A DNA stretch of 64,000 nt from Spirochaetales bacterium (GCA_027306915.1 DAHUYW010000013.1:24804-88803); one strand, 5' to 3'; shown: positions 51,349 to 61,323, counted from the stretch's first letter. A program made the numbers and translations. The notes: generated from the sequence alone by a model not told the origin.

Positions 51349-51801
51349 CTACAGACTTGCGAGAATCTCCGCGGCGTGGCCTTCGGGTTTCACCGCAGGG
51401 AAGGCCCTTATTACCTTGTTCTTCTCGTCGAGGACGAAGGTTGCGCGCAGAATCCCCTCGTAGGTCTTGCCGTAATTCTGCTTCTCGCCCCAAGCCCCGA
51501 ACTGGTCGATCACCGCACGATCTTCGTCGCTCAAGAGAAAGAACGGGAGATTGTACTTCTTCTTGAACTGGCCGTGGGATTCGGCGGAGTCCTTGCTGAT
51601 GCCGATGACCACTGCCCCCTTTGCGAGGATCTGGTCGTACGCGTCGCGAAAGCCGCACGCCTCGGTCGTGCACCCGGGCGTATCGTCTTTCGGATAGAAG
51701 TAAACGACCTTCTTCTTACCGGGAAAGTGCGAAAGCGACACCATCTTCCCGCTGTCGTCGGGAAGCTTGAAATCCTTGATCACCTGCCCCTCTTTTACCA
51801 T
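51349..51801 (-). CDS. bcp: Peroxiredoxin, Bcp/PrxQ type
   Basis: This is a thiol peroxidase of 150 residues. Peroxidatic Cys44 and resolving Cys49 are five apart in DDTPGCTTEACGFRD, the PrxQ pattern, and YNLPFFLLSDEDRAV follows as in the family. It reduces peroxides in the cytoplasm with thioredoxin-like donors. The ATG at 51801 is preceded by a purine-rich stretch. It is transcribed toward the anti-SD hairpin 130 bp beyond its stop. Antioxidant enzymes of this type are usual in anaerobes and microaerophiles. Confidence 0.93.
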   Translation of the reverse strand: MVKEGQVIKDFKLPDDSGKMVSLSHFPGKKKVVYFYPKDDTPGCTTEACGFRDAYDQILAKGAVVIGISKDSAESHGQFKKKYNLPFFLLSDEDRAVIDQFGAWGEKQNYGKTYEGILRATFVLDEKNKVIRAFPAVKPEGHAAEILASL

Positions 51802-51966
51802 GCCTTGCTCCTCGCTGTGCCATTTTGCTCACAAATCTACTAATAAATCTCGTTCGGGGCAAACCGCACGACCAGGAGGCAGCCGTGCCAGGAACTCGCC
51901 AAAAAGACGTTTGATTCCTCACCATTCATCAGTACCTTAGTCCGTTAAGGAGAATGTAGCTCAGGA

Positions 51967-52767
51967 ATGAAATCACCAAAAGAGGTCGCGCTGGACGCCA
52001 AGCTCCTCGGGATGCTGTCCGGGCGGGCGCGCGAGGCTGCGGAGATCATGTTGGACGATCCGGAAATCCAGTACCTTCAGGAGTATTCGAACACGGTCTC
52101 GATCAAGCGGTTGGGCTATAACGACCACGGACCGGTGCACATGCGGAAGGTGCTCATGAACGCCGTCGTCATGTGCGACCTGCTCACCCAGAACGGCATC
52201 AAGATGAATCTCGAGCAGGAGGGGCTTGGCACAGTCGACGATAGCCGCGTGGCGATAACTGTTGCCGCCCTCCTCCACGACATCGGTATGAGCGTCGGGC
52301 GGGAGCGCCACGAGTTCATTGGGGCAGATCTCGCCCTCCCGGTCATCGATCGAATCCTCGGCGCGATCTACCCCGGAGACATCGAGAGGCGGGTCGTCAT
52401 CCGCTCCATGGTGGTCGAGGGGATCGTCGGCCATATGGGCACGCAGAAGATCCATTCGCTCGAAGCAGGGCTCATCCTCATCGCGGATGGTCTCGACATG
52501 GAAAAGGGCCGGGCGCGAATCCCGCTCCTCATCAACGCCGAATCCCGCGTCGGGGACATCCACAAGTATTCGGCAGCGGCGATCGAACGGGTCACCATCG
52601 AGAGGGGACAAGAACGAGCCATCAAAATCACGGTGGCGATGTCCGCGTCGGTCGGGATCTTCCAGATCGAGGAGGTCCTCTTTACCAAGATCAATGCAAG
52701 TCCGATCAAGCCCTATATCGAGCTCTATGCGGATATCGCGGGGAGCGAGCTCAAGCGTTACCTGTAG
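51967..52767 (+). CDS. HD-domain phosphohydrolase
   Basis: The protein has 266 residues. Metal-binding HD residues are visible in NDHGPVHMRKVLMNA and AALLHDIGMSVGR, with later ligands in VEGIVGHMG and LILIADGLDMEKGRAR. Proteins of this kind hydrolyse nucleotides or cyclic nucleotides; the exact substrate is not predictable. The C-terminal ~75 residues form an additional domain (RAIKITVAMSASVGIFQIEE). AAGGAGA lies about 17 bases upstream of ATG 51967. It precedes the chemoreceptor gene by 84 bp but the latter has its own promoter. Confidence 0.85.
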   Translation: MKSPKEVALDAKLLGMLSGRAREAAEIMLDDPEIQYLQEYSNTVSIKRLGYNDHGPVHMRKVLMNAVVMCDLLTQNGIKMNLEQEGLGTVDDSRVAITVAALLHDIGMSVGRERHEFIGADLALPVIDRILGAIYPGDIERRVVIRSMVVEGIVGHMGTQKIHSLEAGLILIADGLDMEKGRARIPLLINAESRVGDIHKYSAAAIERVTIERGQERAIKITVAMSASVGIFQIEEVLFTKINASPIKPYIELYADIAGSELKRYL

Positions 52768-52815
52768 CCGAGTTTTAACATTCTTTCCATTATCTCCGCT
52801 TTTCCGCGCTGCCCC

Positions 52816-52844
52816 TTGACCGCTCAAAAGGCGCCCTGTATTGT
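52816..52844 (+). promoter_or_regulatory. Promoter giving a leaderless chemoreceptor mRNA
   Basis: TTGACC (52816-52821), 17-bp spacer, TATTGT (52839-52844). The ATG at 52852 lies 7 bp beyond the -10 box and no ribosome site is present, so transcription should start at or next to the start codon. Confidence 0.55.
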
Positions 52845-52851
52845 TCACTCC

Positions 52852-55035
52852 ATGAATACAGAAGCGGCTCTCCCGGGCGCGACGGTCGCGGCCAAGTACC
52901 CGGCGTTCCGGCTTAAAGTGATCCTCAACACCGTTATCGTTGGAATATCCGTCCTCGTTCTCCAGCAGCTCCTGATGGATTTCGCGGACGGGATGGCCTA
53001 CATGACCCTCGACTTCGGGAGCTTCCTCACGAGGCTCGGCAACCTTTTTGTCTATGCCGTTATTCCGATTGCGGTCGTCGCCTCCCTTCTCATCTGGCTC
53101 TATGTGACTCCCCTTCACAGCGTGCTCTGGGCGATCTACTCCGGCAAGCGACCGAAGGAGCGCGCATCCCGGAGGGCCCTGCGCATTCTCGTGCTCTATC
53201 CCTATCTGCTCATCCTCTTGAACGGTGCGGGCTTCCCCCTCGGGGTGATTCTCGGAACCCCACCGAGCCAGCTCTTCACCGCATCGGGGATCGTGATCCT
53301 CCTGCAGAACCTCGTGGGCGGCGTGGTCTTTGCGCACGTACAGATCGCCATCAACAATCTCATCCTCGCGGAGCCGCGCTCCCTTCTCCGTGTGCATCAC
53401 ATGGACAATTTCCGTGAGCCCAGCTTCGCCCGACGCAACATGCTGATTACGGTTTCGCTCGCGCTCTACGTCATGCTGACGGTGATCTCCGTCGGCCAGT
53501 CTGTGAAGGCCGCCGATGCCCTCTACGCGAACGTCTACTACTCGGTGGTGAAGCAGGGCAAGACTCTCGATCAGGCGACCGCCGCCTACAAGGATGCAGT
53601 GGCAAAGGTCCGCGGGGTTCCCCCGCAGCGCGTCCAGCTCCCGTCGAATGGGGCGATGACGAAAATGAACCTCCTCGGCGTCTTCCTCAGCATCTTCGTC
53701 TTCCTTCTCGCCCTCGCGATCTTCACGCAGCTCGTCTCCTCGCGCGTGCAGGTGCGACAGCTCAAGACGCTCACCGACAAGCTGCGCGAGATCACGGCCG
53801 GGAAGGCCGACCTTACCCAGCAGGTCGTGATAACCCAGTTCGACGAAATCGGCGAGCTCTCCGAGGCGATCAACCGCTTCATCGACAAGCTCCGGGATCT
53901 CTTCGCGCAGTTCGTCGACGCCGGTGAGCGGGTTACCCGTTCCTCGGCTACCCTACTGGGCGTCATCGGGAATGCGGCCGCCGCGACCGAGCAGATGGTC
54001 GCCTCGATCGCTCAGATCAGCTCGAACGCGGGTAGTCAGGCAGCCATCGTCAAGAGGTCGGAGAGTGCGCTTCGGGCGATGCTTGACTCCCTCGACCGGA
54101 TCTCGACGAATCTCGATAGCCAGGCCTCCTTCGTCGAGCAGACCTCGAGCGCCATCACCGAGATGGCGGCAAGCATCAGCTCGGTGAGCCAGGCGACCGC
54201 AAAGGCCAACGCCGTCGCCGCTAACCTGAACCAGGTGGCGAAGGGCGGAAGCACCGCCGTCAACAACGCTGCAAAGGCAGTCCGCGACCTGGAGGAATCC
54301 TCCGACCAGGTCAGCGCCATCGTGACGGTTATCGCGAAGATCGCCGCCCAGACCAATCTCCTCGCGATGAATGCCGCTATCGAGGCGGCTCACGCCGGCG
54401 AGGCCGGCCGCGGCTTTGCCGTGGTCGCCGAAGAGGTGCGGAATCTCGCCGAGAACAGCGCGGCAAGCGCAAAGGAGATCTCCACTCATATTAAGGGCAT
54501 GGCGAGCCTCATCAACACCGGGGTCAAGCTCTCCGAGGACGCCGGGAAGTCGCTCACCAAGATCAGCGAGGATATCAACCACACCACGTCGCTCGTGAAC
54601 GAGATCGCCGCCGCCATGGAGGAGCAGAGCTCTGGTGCAAACGAGATAGTGTCCGCGATGAGCTCCCTGGTCGCGTCGACCCAGGATATCCGCAAGATCG
54701 CCGAGGAACAGAAGAGCAACAACGCGGCGCTGCGCTCTTCGATCGAAACTCTCGTGCAGATTTTCACCGAGACCAGGGAGGCCACCGAGGAACAGGCACG
54801 GGGCAATCAGGAGATCGCCGAAGGGATCAGCAACCTCCAAACGGTCGCAAACGAGAATCAGGAAACCGTGGCGCGCCTCAACGAGCTTCTGCAGGGCTTT
54901 GTGCTTCACGGCGACGACGGCGGGACCGCCGCGACGCCTCCCGCCTCTTCGAACAGCGGAGGCGGGCAGAGCGCTTCCCCTACCCTTGGTCCCGACGAGG
55001 AGGCCGTTCTCCTCTCAATGCCAGATGGTTCATAG
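52852..55035 (+). CDS. Methyl-accepting chemotaxis protein with six membrane segments
   Basis: The protein has 727 residues. Instead of the usual two membrane helices around a ligand domain, the first ~320 residues contain about six hydrophobic segments (for example [38 protein letters not shown]) with a ~60-residue loop before the last one. HAMP-like and coiled-coil signalling regions follow, including the conserved hairpin tip [20 protein letters not shown] and [17 protein letters not shown]. It interacts with CheW/CheA. The frame extends to 52816, but ATG 52852 agrees with the promoter. Its last 56 bp overlap the convergent thiD gene. Confidence 0.92.
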   Translation: MNTEAALPGATVAAKYPAFRLKVILNTVIVGISVLVLQQLLMDFADGMAYMTLDFGSFLTRLGNLFVYAVIPIAVVASLLIWLYVTPLHSVLWAIYSGKRPKERASRRALRILVLYPYLLILLNGAGFPLGVILGTPPSQLFTASGIVILLQNLVGGVVFAHVQIAINNLILAEPRSLLRVHHMDNFREPSFARRNMLITVSLALYVMLTVISVGQSVKAADALYANVYYSVVKQGKTLDQATAAYKDAVAKVRGVPPQRVQLPSNGAMTKMNLLGVFLSIFVFLLALAIFTQLVSSRVQVRQLKTLTDKLREITAGKADLTQQVVITQFDEIGELSEAINRFIDKLRDLFAQFVDAGERVTRSSATLLGVIGNAAAATEQMVASIAQISSNAGSQAAIVKRSESALRAMLDSLDRISTNLDSQASFVEQTSSAITEMAASISSVSQATAKANAVAANLNQVAKGGSTAVNNAAKAVRDLEESSDQVSAIVTVIAKIAAQTNLLAMNAAIEAAHAGEAGRGFAVVAEEVRNLAENSAASAKEISTHIKGMASLINTGVKLSEDAGKSLTKISEDINHTTSLVNEIAAAMEEQSSGANEIVSAMSSLVASTQDIRKIAEEQKSNNAALRSSIETLVQIFTETREATEEQARGNQEIAEGISNLQTVANENQETVARLNELLQGFVLHGDDGGTAATPPASSNSGGGQSASPTLGPDEEAVLLSMPDGS

Positions 55036-55801
55036 GTCCGTAGCCGCTCCCGAGGTGGAGGTCCGCTGAGGCCTGGAGGATCGCGGTGACGTACTCCTTC
55101 GCTCCGCGCACCGCATCCCGCACCGAGCTCCCGAGCGCAAGCTCCGCCGCGATCGCGGAAGCGAAGGTGCAGCCGCTTCCGTGCGAGCTCCTCGTTGCCA
55201 CCCGCGGGGCCGGCAGCTCCTCGAAGAAATCTCCATCGAAGAAAAGATCCCGGCTTTCCTCGGGGTCGAGGAAATGCCCGCCCTTCACGACCACGCTCTT
55301 CGGGCCGAGGGCGAGGATTGCACGGGCGGCCCTGCGCATGTCGTCGAGGCTCGAGATTTCAAAACCGGACAGCGCCTCGGCTTCCGGCAGGTTCGGGGTA
55401 ACCACGGCGGCAAGGGGAAAGAGACGGCGAATAAGCGTCTCGCGGGCGCCCTCCTTCAGGAGGGGGTCTCCCCCCTTTGCCATCATGACGGGATCCACGA
55501 CGAGGGGCGAAAGCCGGTGCTGGATGATCTTCACGGCGACGGCCTCGATGATGCCCTCGTTCGCCAGCATCCCGGTCTTCACCACGTCAACCCCGATGTC
55601 GTCCACGACCGAGTCGATCTGAGCAGCAACAAACTCGGGCGGGATCTCGAAGACACCCTGGACTCCGACGGTATTCTGCGCGGTAAGAGCGGTGATCGCG
55701 CTCATGCCGAAAACCCCGAGCGCCGCAAAGGTCTTCAGGTCCGCCTGGATACCCGCCCCGCCGCCCGAATCGGAACCGGCGATTGTCAAAGCTCGCTTCA
55801 T
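54980..55801 (-). CDS. thiD: Hydroxymethylpyrimidine (phosphate) kinase ThiD
   Basis: This is a ribokinase-fold kinase of 273 residues phosphorylating HMP and HMP-P in thiamin synthesis. Motifs are [20 protein letters not shown] at the N-terminus, [11 protein letters not shown], and VVKGGH plus the catalytic region [17 protein letters not shown] 55801 gives the normal N-terminus; GTG 55807 or GTG 55813, closer to an AAGGAGA ribosome site, are possible. It is the last gene of the thi operon, overlapping or abutting thiL, and its end overlaps the chemoreceptor gene on the other strand. Confidence 0.93.
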   Translation of the reverse strand: MKRALTIAGSDSGGGAGIQADLKTFAALGVFGMSAITALTAQNTVGVQGVFEIPPEFVAAQIDSVVDDIGVDVVKTGMLANEGIIEAVAVKIIQHRLSPLVVDPVMMAKGGDPLLKEGARETLIRRLFPLAAVVTPNLPEAEALSGFEISSLDDMRRAARAILALGPKSVVVKGGHFLDPEESRDLFFDGDFFEELPAPRVATRSSHGSGCTFASAIAAELALGSSVRDAVRGAKEYVTAILQASADLHLGSGYGPMNHLALRGERPPRRDQG

Positions 55802-55809
55802 GGCCACAC

Positions 55810-56832
55810 TCACCTTCTCTCCTTCCCAAAATGGTCCCAGCCCGCACCTGAAAGCAAGGCGGAGCTCCCGTCCGGAAGGGCGAGCTCAGGAGGCCGCCCG
55901 GCCGGAAGGATCTCTCCGATGATCGAGACCGGCGTTCCCGTCTCCCGAGCGATACGTTCCGCAAGCTCCTCCGCGCGTCCCGGCGGCGCAGTGAAGAGGA
56001 GCTCGTAGTCCTCGCCGCCATGGAGCGAGAGCTGCCACTCGTCGCCCGAGTGCTCGCGCGAGAGAAGGCGGTTCTCCTCCGTCACGGGGAGCTTCCCCGC
56101 AAGGATTCGGACGCTCACGCCGCTTCGCTCACAGATATGCCCGAGATCGGCGGCGAGCCCATCGCTCACGTCGATCATGGCGGTCGCGAGGTGCGACGAC
56201 CCGATCAAGGCGCCCTCCCGGACGCGAGGCGACGGTCTGTCCCGGCGCGCGTTCGCCACTCGGCGGAAGCTCTCGCCTGCGGATCGTTCGGGGGAAAGCA
56301 GGAGGGCAACCCCGGCTGCGGCATCGCCCAGGGTGCCGGTGACGAGCACGCGGTCGCCGGCCCGAGCCCCGGAGCGCAGCAGGACATTTTCCCGAGGCGC
56401 CTCGCCGAGGAGAAAGATGTCGATGAAGACACCGAGACGCGAGCGGGAGACATTCCCGCCCACTATTTCCACTCCGAAGGCCTCGGCCTCCTCCCGCATC
56501 CCGGCATACATCCCGTCAACGAAGGCGACATCGAGCCCGTTTGGGAGCCCCAGCGACACCAGCGCGAAGCGCGGAAGCCCACCAACCGCCGCTATGTCGC
56601 TCAGGTTCACTGCGAGCGCCTTCCATCCGAGATCGCGGGGATCGATGCGCTCCTTCAGAAAATGGGCCCCCTCCACCTGCACATCGCAGGTAGCAAGCCA
56701 CACTCGCCCCCCATCAGCGCGCAGGACCGCCACGTCGTCACCGACACCGACGAGGACATCCCCGCCGTGTGCCGGAAGCTGCGCTCGGATGCGGTCGATA
56801 AGTCCGAACTCCCCAAGGTCGTCAATCGTCAT
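55810..56832 (-). CDS. thiL: Thiamin-monophosphate kinase ThiL
   Basis: The protein has 340 residues. It phosphorylates thiamin monophosphate to TPP with ATP. The PurM-like fold is evident: [30 protein letters not shown] (metal site), [31 protein letters not shown] and [18 protein letters not shown] 56832 overlaps the thiE end by 11 bp; upstream residues in the frame are arginine- and proline-rich shadow. It supplies the final step of the salvage route encoded by this operon. Confidence 0.93.
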   Translation of the reverse strand: MTIDDLGEFGLIDRIRAQLPAHGGDVLVGVGDDVAVLRADGGRVWLATCDVQVEGAHFLKERIDPRDLGWKALAVNLSDIAAVGGLPRFALVSLGLPNGLDVAFVDGMYAGMREEAEAFGVEIVGGNVSRSRLGVFIDIFLLGEAPRENVLLRSGARAGDRVLVTGTLGDAAAGVALLLSPERSAGESFRRVANARRDRPSPRVREGALIGSSHLATAMIDVSDGLAADLGHICERSGVSVRILAGKLPVTEENRLLSREHSGDEWQLSLHGGEDYELLFTAPPGRAEELAERIARETGTPVSIIGEILPAGRPPELALPDGSSALLSGAGWDHFGKERR

Positions 56833-57466
56833 TGCCGCTCGTCCCCTTCGTCTTTGCGACGATAGCGTACAGGGCGCGGGCCGCGGATTCAACATCCTCC
56901 GCCGACACGATGGCCGAAACGACCGCGATGCCGGCCGCGCCCGCCTCGATCATAGCAGCCGCATTGTCTCGATTGATTCCGCCGATGGCGACGACCGGGA
57001 TCGAGACCGCCGCTGCGAGCAGGCGCAAGCCCTCGAGTCGAAGCGGGGGCGGGGCGTCCGGTTTCGTCGGCGTTGCAAAGACCGGGCTCGCCCCGATGTA
57101 GTCCGCTCCGTCGGCCTGAGCCCGAGCCGCCTGCTCGGCGCTCTCCGCCGAGACGCCGAGAAGCTTTCTCCTGCCGATAAGCCGCCGCGCGAGGACCGCG
57201 GGCAGATCGTCCTGCCCGACGTGGATGCCGTCCGCGTCCACCGCAAGCGCTACGTCGAGACGGTCGTTCACGATGAATGGTATGCGACGTCGCCGGCACA
57301 GCTCACGGAGCTCGCGCGCCTCCTCGACCATCCGGCGCGTCGACGCCCCCTTTTCGCGGTACTGAACGACGGTCGCCCCACCAGCTATCGCCGCCTCGAC
57401 AATCTCACGGTGGCTGCGGCCGAGCGAGAGCCCCGCGTCGGTGACCAGGTAAAGCGACCAGTCCAT
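56822..57466 (-). CDS. thiE: Thiamin-phosphate synthase ThiE
   Basis: This is a TIM-barrel enzyme of 214 residues that joins HMP-PP and thiazole phosphate. It shows SLYLVTDAGLSLGR, TVVQYREKGASTR (substrate binding), VNDRLDVALAVDADGIHVGQ, DYIGASPVFATPTKPDA and VVAIGGINRDNAAAM. ATG 57466 begins 3 codons after the thiM stop region; TTG 57478 in the same frame would overlap thiM by 8 bp and is an alternative. It is in the middle of the TPP-controlled operon. Confidence 0.93.
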   Translation of the reverse strand: MDWSLYLVTDAGLSLGRSHREIVEAAIAGGATVVQYREKGASTRRMVEEARELRELCRRRRIPFIVNDRLDVALAVDADGIHVGQDDLPAVLARRLIGRRKLLGVSAESAEQAARAQADGADYIGASPVFATPTKPDAPPPLRLEGLRLLAAAVSIPVVAIGGINRDNAAAMIEAGAAGIAVVSAIVSAEDVESAARALYAIVAKTKGTSGNDD

Positions 57467-57470
57467 CCGT

Positions 57471-58301
57471 CTACCCAAGCTCGACCGTCCGAACGCCCGC
57501 CCTCACCTGCGCCGGAGTGAGTCGAAAGAGCGCGTCGAGAAGCGCGGCGCGAAAGGAGCCGGGACCGCGGGAGGCTCGCGCGGCAGTCTGCGCCGCCAAC
57601 CCGTAGCAGGCAAGCGCGGCGGCGGCCGCGACGAGATAGTCGCTTTCCACCGCGCAGAAGATCGCTATCGCGGTCGTCGCCATGCAGCCGCTACCGGTTA
57701 TCGCCTGCAGCATGGCATGGCCGTTGTCGACGCCCAGAGTGCGCTTGCCGTTCGAGATGATGTCGCGCTTGCCCGTGATCGCGACGACCGCGCCCCGGCG
57801 CGCGGCGAACGCGGCCGCGACCGCAGCCGGGTCAGCGACCCCCTCCACCGAATCCACTCCGCGAACGGCTCCCCCGGCGCCGGCCAGCGCGCCAACCTCG
57901 CCCGAGTTGCCGCGAATCACCGCCACTTTGAGCTCGCGCAGGAGTCGCTCGCCGGTGGCGTTGCGATACTCCGGTGCGCCCACCCCGACCGGGTCGTAGA
58001 CGATCGGAACACCGAGCTCGTTCGCCCGCCTGCCCGCGATGATCATCGCCTCGACCCATTCCGGCTCCAGCGTGCCAGGATTCAAGAGCAAGGTACCCGC
58101 GGCAGCGACCATCTCGGCGACCTCCTCGCGCGCGTGTGCCATGACAGGTGTGGCGCCGAAGGCGAGTGTCGCGTTTGCCGTGTCGTTCATCACGACCAGG
58201 TTGGTGATGTGATGGATCAGCGGATGCCGCTCGCGAACGCGCTCCAAGAGCTCCGCGGCGACGGAGCCGAAGGCGGCTCCCTGAGAGTTGTTTCTTGCCA
58301 T
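57471..58301 (-). CDS. thiM: Hydroxyethylthiazole kinase ThiM
   Basis: This kinase has 276 residues and salvages the thiazole moiety. Diagnostic motifs are HPLIHHITNLVVMNDTANAT, GVPIVYDPVGVGAPEYRN, IRGNSGEVGALAG and the catalytic GSGCMATTAIA. ATG 58301 has GGAGGACATC directly upstream; the longer frame back to 58463 overlaps cytX. With CytX for import, the operon can build TPP from scavenged pyrimidine and thiazole; de novo genes such as thiC and thiG are absent here. Confidence 0.94.
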   Translation of the reverse strand: MARNNSQGAAFGSVAAELLERVRERHPLIHHITNLVVMNDTANATLAFGATPVMAHAREEVAEMVAAAGTLLLNPGTLEPEWVEAMIIAGRRANELGVPIVYDPVGVGAPEYRNATGERLLRELKVAVIRGNSGEVGALAGAGGAVRGVDSVEGVADPAAVAAAFAARRGAVVAITGKRDIISNGKRTLGVDNGHAMLQAITGSGCMATTAIAIFCAVESDYLVAAAAALACYGLAAQTAARASRGPGSFRAALLDALFRLTPAQVRAGVRTVELG

Positions 58302-58318
58302 GATGTCCTCCGGTGGCG

Positions 58319-59731
58319 TCACGTGTGTTCGGTCTTCGGCTCGAGCCTGTCGGTCCGCAGCGGGAACAGAAGGCCTACGAGCAGATAAAGCAGGAAGGGA
58401 ACGATGAAGCTCGGCAGGGAGCCGCCGAGCACCGTCAGCTGCACGGGGATGAGCTTCTGCCACGCCGGGAAGAGCGAGCTTAAGGTGGTCGGATTGGTGA
58501 TGTGATAGACGGCGAGGCCCACCGCCCAGGTGATCAGCCCTCGGGCGCTCAGTCCCCGCCGGTACCAGTAGGCGCCGTGGGGAAGGTAAAGCTCCTCCAC
58601 ATCATAGTGCCGCCGCCGGAGGATGAAGTAGTCGGCCACGAGGATTCCGAAGAGCGGGATGAAGAAGGAGCCGATCAGGTAGAGGAAGCCCTGGTACTGG
58701 GTCACGTCGAGAACTACCGCCACCGCAAGGCAGGCCACCCCCAGTCCGACGATGAGCCAGCGCTGCTTCACCCGGGGGAAGACGTTCTGCAGCGAGACCG
58801 CGGCCGAATAGAGATCGGCCCACGCATTGTGGGTCTCGTCGGCCAGAAGGATAAGGAGCGCTACCCAGCCGGCGAAGAGCGCGATCGCGGCGGCGAAGTT
58901 CTTCGGCTCCTGGCTCACCTGAGAGCCCAAGAGGATGAACACTCCAAGCGACAGGAACCAGGCGTTTGTGACGAAGAAGCCGGCGGCGGTCGACCAGAAG
59001 GCCCCGCCGCTCTTTCGCGCAAAGCGGTTGTAGTCGGCAACGAGCGGCAGCCACGAAACCGGGAGCGCGATCACCAGGTCGACCGCATCCCAAAACGGAA
59101 GCGAGCCGTTTCCCGCCTTGTGAATGAGCGCGGCCAGGGCGTGCGTCGCGATGACGTGATAGGTGAGCCAGACTCCAGTCGCAAGGGCCACCCACACGGC
59201 AAACTTCTCGAGCCACTGCCGGACCACTCCGACCGGGCCGCCGACTCCCATGAGGATGACGATCGCGGCGAATATCGCCGCCCATGCGACGTAGCTCGAG
59301 CGGCCGAGGAGAGTCCGGCTGATCGTGTCGGCCGCGACCCCCATCACGACAAACTCGAAGATCGTCCATCCGATGAGTTGGAGCGCGTTCAGGGTTGCCG
59401 GCAGGTAGGAGCCGCGCACCCCGAGAATCGGTCGCAGGAGCACCATCGTCGGCACTCCGGTATCGCTTCCCACGACTCCGACGAGAGCAAGAAGGAGGGA
59501 GCCGAGGGCGCTGCCGATGAAGATGGCAAGGAGCGCCCCCTTGAGACTCAACGCCGGCACGAGGAAGGTGCCCGCAAGCAGGACGAGAAGCCCTATCCCG
59601 AGATCTCCCCACAGCACCGCAAAGTCGAGCCTACCGAGCACGCGGTGCTCCCTCGGAACCGGCTGGATGCCCCATTCAGGCGGCGCCTGCGTTCGCTGAA
59701 AAAACCTCCGCAGAGGCTCAAACGATTTCAC
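58319..59731 (-). CDS. cytX: CytX-type NCS1 transporter, putative HMP importer
   Basis: This is a polytopic membrane protein of 470 residues with about twelve hydrophobic segments, of the cytosine/purine permease family (NCS1). Useful markers are FAVLWGDLGIGLLVLLAGTF, PTMVLLRPILGVRGSYLP and LPLVADYNRFARKSGGAF. Family members controlled by TPP riboswitches are called CytX and are believed to import hydroxymethylpyrimidine. It is the first gene after the riboswitch and its terminator, which supports that assignment strongly. thiM starts 17 bp downstream. Confidence 0.92.
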   Translation of the reverse strand: MKSFEPLRRFFQRTQAPPEWGIQPVPREHRVLGRLDFAVLWGDLGIGLLVLLAGTFLVPALSLKGALLAIFIGSALGSLLLALVGVVGSDTGVPTMVLLRPILGVRGSYLPATLNALQLIGWTIFEFVVMGVAADTISRTLLGRSSYVAWAAIFAAIVILMGVGGPVGVVRQWLEKFAVWVALATGVWLTYHVIATHALAALIHKAGNGSLPFWDAVDLVIALPVSWLPLVADYNRFARKSGGAFWSTAAGFFVTNAWFLSLGVFILLGSQVSQEPKNFAAAIALFAGWVALLILLADETHNAWADLYSAAVSLQNVFPRVKQRWLIVGLGVACLAVAVVLDVTQYQGFLYLIGSFFIPLFGILVADYFILRRRHYDVEELYLPHGAYWYRRGLSARGLITWAVGLAVYHITNPTTLSSLFPAWQKLIPVQLTVLGGSLPSFIVPFLLYLLVGLLFPLRTDRLEPKTEHT

Positions 59732-59767
59732 CTCTAACCTCCGTGGGGAGCGGAGGGGACCGGAAAC

Positions 59768-59794
59768 AAAAAACGCCCCTTCTCTGCCGGGGCG
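59768..59794 (-). terminator. Riboswitch-controlled terminator before cytX
   Basis: Minus strand: CGCCCC, loop GGCAGAGAA, GGGGCG, then six T (plus 59768-59773). It lies 16 bp after the aptamer and before the start of cytX, so TPP binding would favour premature termination. Confidence 0.9.
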
Positions 59795-59810
59795 GTTCTG
59801 CCGTTCTATG

Positions 59811-59902
59811 ACCGTCCCTGCGCTGGCATTATCCAGGTCAGGTTCAATGGGTCAGCGACTAACAGTCGCCCTCTCAGCCCGGTCCCTACCGAGCTCCCCT
59901 CA
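59811..59902 (-). promoter_or_regulatory. TPP riboswitch (thi box)
   Basis: The minus strand contains the thi-box core: GGGGAGC near the 5' end, CTGAGAGGG (plus 59870-59878), GACCC, then GAACCTGACCTGGATAATG and CCAGCGCAGGGA. All conserved elements of the TPP aptamer are in order. It controls the cytX-thiM-thiE-thiL-thiD operon through the adjacent terminator. Confidence 0.97.
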
Positions 59903-59964
59903 TGATTCAAACTTCTGGCGGTATCTTACGCACCGCGCTGGAAGGTTGTCAATGGATCGTCACC

Positions 59965-61323
59965 TCACGGCGGAGGGACCTTAAGCGCCATTCGCAGGAA
60001 CTCGGCGGTAACGTTCACCAGCTCGCCGTCGATCGGCAGGTCGGGGTTGGCGTAGCTCGCGAGGTTAGCCTGCGTGTTGTTGGGGACGTCGCGAAGGACA
60101 TGGTTCATCCCCCGGATGAGATCCATGTAGGATTGCGGCGCGGCCTTGTGCAGGAGCTCCGCTTGGAAGACGCCCGTCTGAAGGTCGCTCATGCCCTGAA
60201 CGATGAGCACCGGTACGGTGAGCTTGGCGATCTCTGCTTGCGGATTGAACCGGAACTTCGAGATGAGGAAGGGTTGCTCCTGGCTTCCGAAGAGCGTTTG
60301 GAGATTGTTGCCCGTCACCGAAACCTGCTTGCCTTCCAGGAGGAGGTCGATGATGCGGTAGATCTGGTTGCGGATGGCGCTTGGCTGCCTGACAAACTGC
60401 TCCTTGAGGAGGGCGTCCGCCGGCTCTCCCGGCCCTGCCACCGAGACAAACGCGCCGGCGCCGGCCTTCCGCGCGGCGACCATGCCCACCAGAGCGCCTT
60501 CGCCGTAGCCAAGCACCGCCACGCCGCGGAAGCGCGTGTCGGTCTTGAGATTTGCAATCCATGCAGCGGCATCGTCGATGAGACCCGTAAAGAGGAGATG
60601 GGTGCCCGGCTTCAGGGCGGCGGCGCTCGCACCCACCCCCCGCTTGTCGTAGCGAATCGAGGCAAACCCCCGACGCGCGAGCGCCTGCGCAAAGAGCGCG
60701 AGGCAGTTGTTGCGAACGTGGACGTCGGCTATGTTTCCATTTCGGTCCATGGCTCCCTGTCCGGAGATGATGAGCACGACCGGGAAGGGGCCGGCGCCTT
60801 CGGGAAGAACGAGGCTTCCGTAGATGTCTCCTGTCGGGGTCTGGAGGATAACCGGTGTTCCGCCGTCGGCGGGCCGACTCTCCCCCTTTGCGCCGCTCTT
60901 CGTGAGACCGAAGGTCCCCTTCTGACCCGCCTGGGTGAAGGAACCCTCGATGCGGTTTCCCTCGATCTTGCCCCGGAACGCGGCGAGGTCGGAGCCGGCC
61001 TGTAGATCAAAGTCGATGCGCGGCGGCCGGAAAACGACGTTGACAAGCGGGAAGCTCTTTCCGGCGGCATCGCTTCCGGCCGAGCCGGTGGAAACGATGT
61101 CCATGCGCGCCTTGCCGTCGTTCTCGAAGTGCACCACGACGACGAGGGTTCTTCCCTGGATTACGAGCGCCCCCTGCCAGCTGCCGATGAGCTCGCTCGT
61201 GAAGGGCTCCCCCTTGGGAGCGCAGGAAAAGAGAAGAAGGCCCACCGCCAGAGCGACAATCGCCACGTCTACGGCGCCCCCCCAGAGGCGAGCGGTGAGA
61301 CGATGGTGCGTTCGGCTGACCAT
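59965..61323 (-). CDS. Lipoprotein alpha/beta hydrolase lacking the nucleophile serine
   Basis: The protein has 452 residues. An N-terminal membrane segment ends in LLLFSC, a possible lipobox. Residues ~45-150 form a DUF3887- or lipocalin-like domain often paired with such hydrolases (GSWQGALVIQGRTLVVVVHF). The alpha/beta hydrolase domain follows: VVLIISGQGAMDRNG, RYDKRGVGAS, LIVQGMSDLQTG (acid) and GMNHVLRDV (His). The nucleophile elbow reads VAVLGYGEGALVG, so the usual GxSxG Ser is Gly at residue 274. It is either inactive, or has a different mechanism. It lies 60 bp upstream of the thi riboswitch but is functionally unrelated. Confidence 0.82.
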   Translation of the reverse strand: MVSRTHHRLTARLWGGAVDVAIVALAVGLLLFSCAPKGEPFTSELIGSWQGALVIQGRTLVVVVHFENDGKARMDIVSTGSAGSDAAGKSFPLVNVVFRPPRIDFDLQAGSDLAAFRGKIEGNRIEGSFTQAGQKGTFGLTKSGAKGESRPADGGTPVILQTPTGDIYGSLVLPEGAGPFPVVLIISGQGAMDRNGNIADVHVRNNCLALFAQALARRGFASIRYDKRGVGASAAALKPGTHLLFTGLIDDAAAWIANLKTDTRFRGVAVLGYGEGALVGMVAARKAGAGAFVSVAGPGEPADALLKEQFVRQPSAIRNQIYRIIDLLLEGKQVSVTGNNLQTLFGSQEQPFLISKFRFNPQAEIAKLTVPVLIVQGMSDLQTGVFQAELLHKAAPQSYMDLIRGMNHVLRDVPNNTQANLASYANPDLPIDGELVNVTAEFLRMALKVPPP

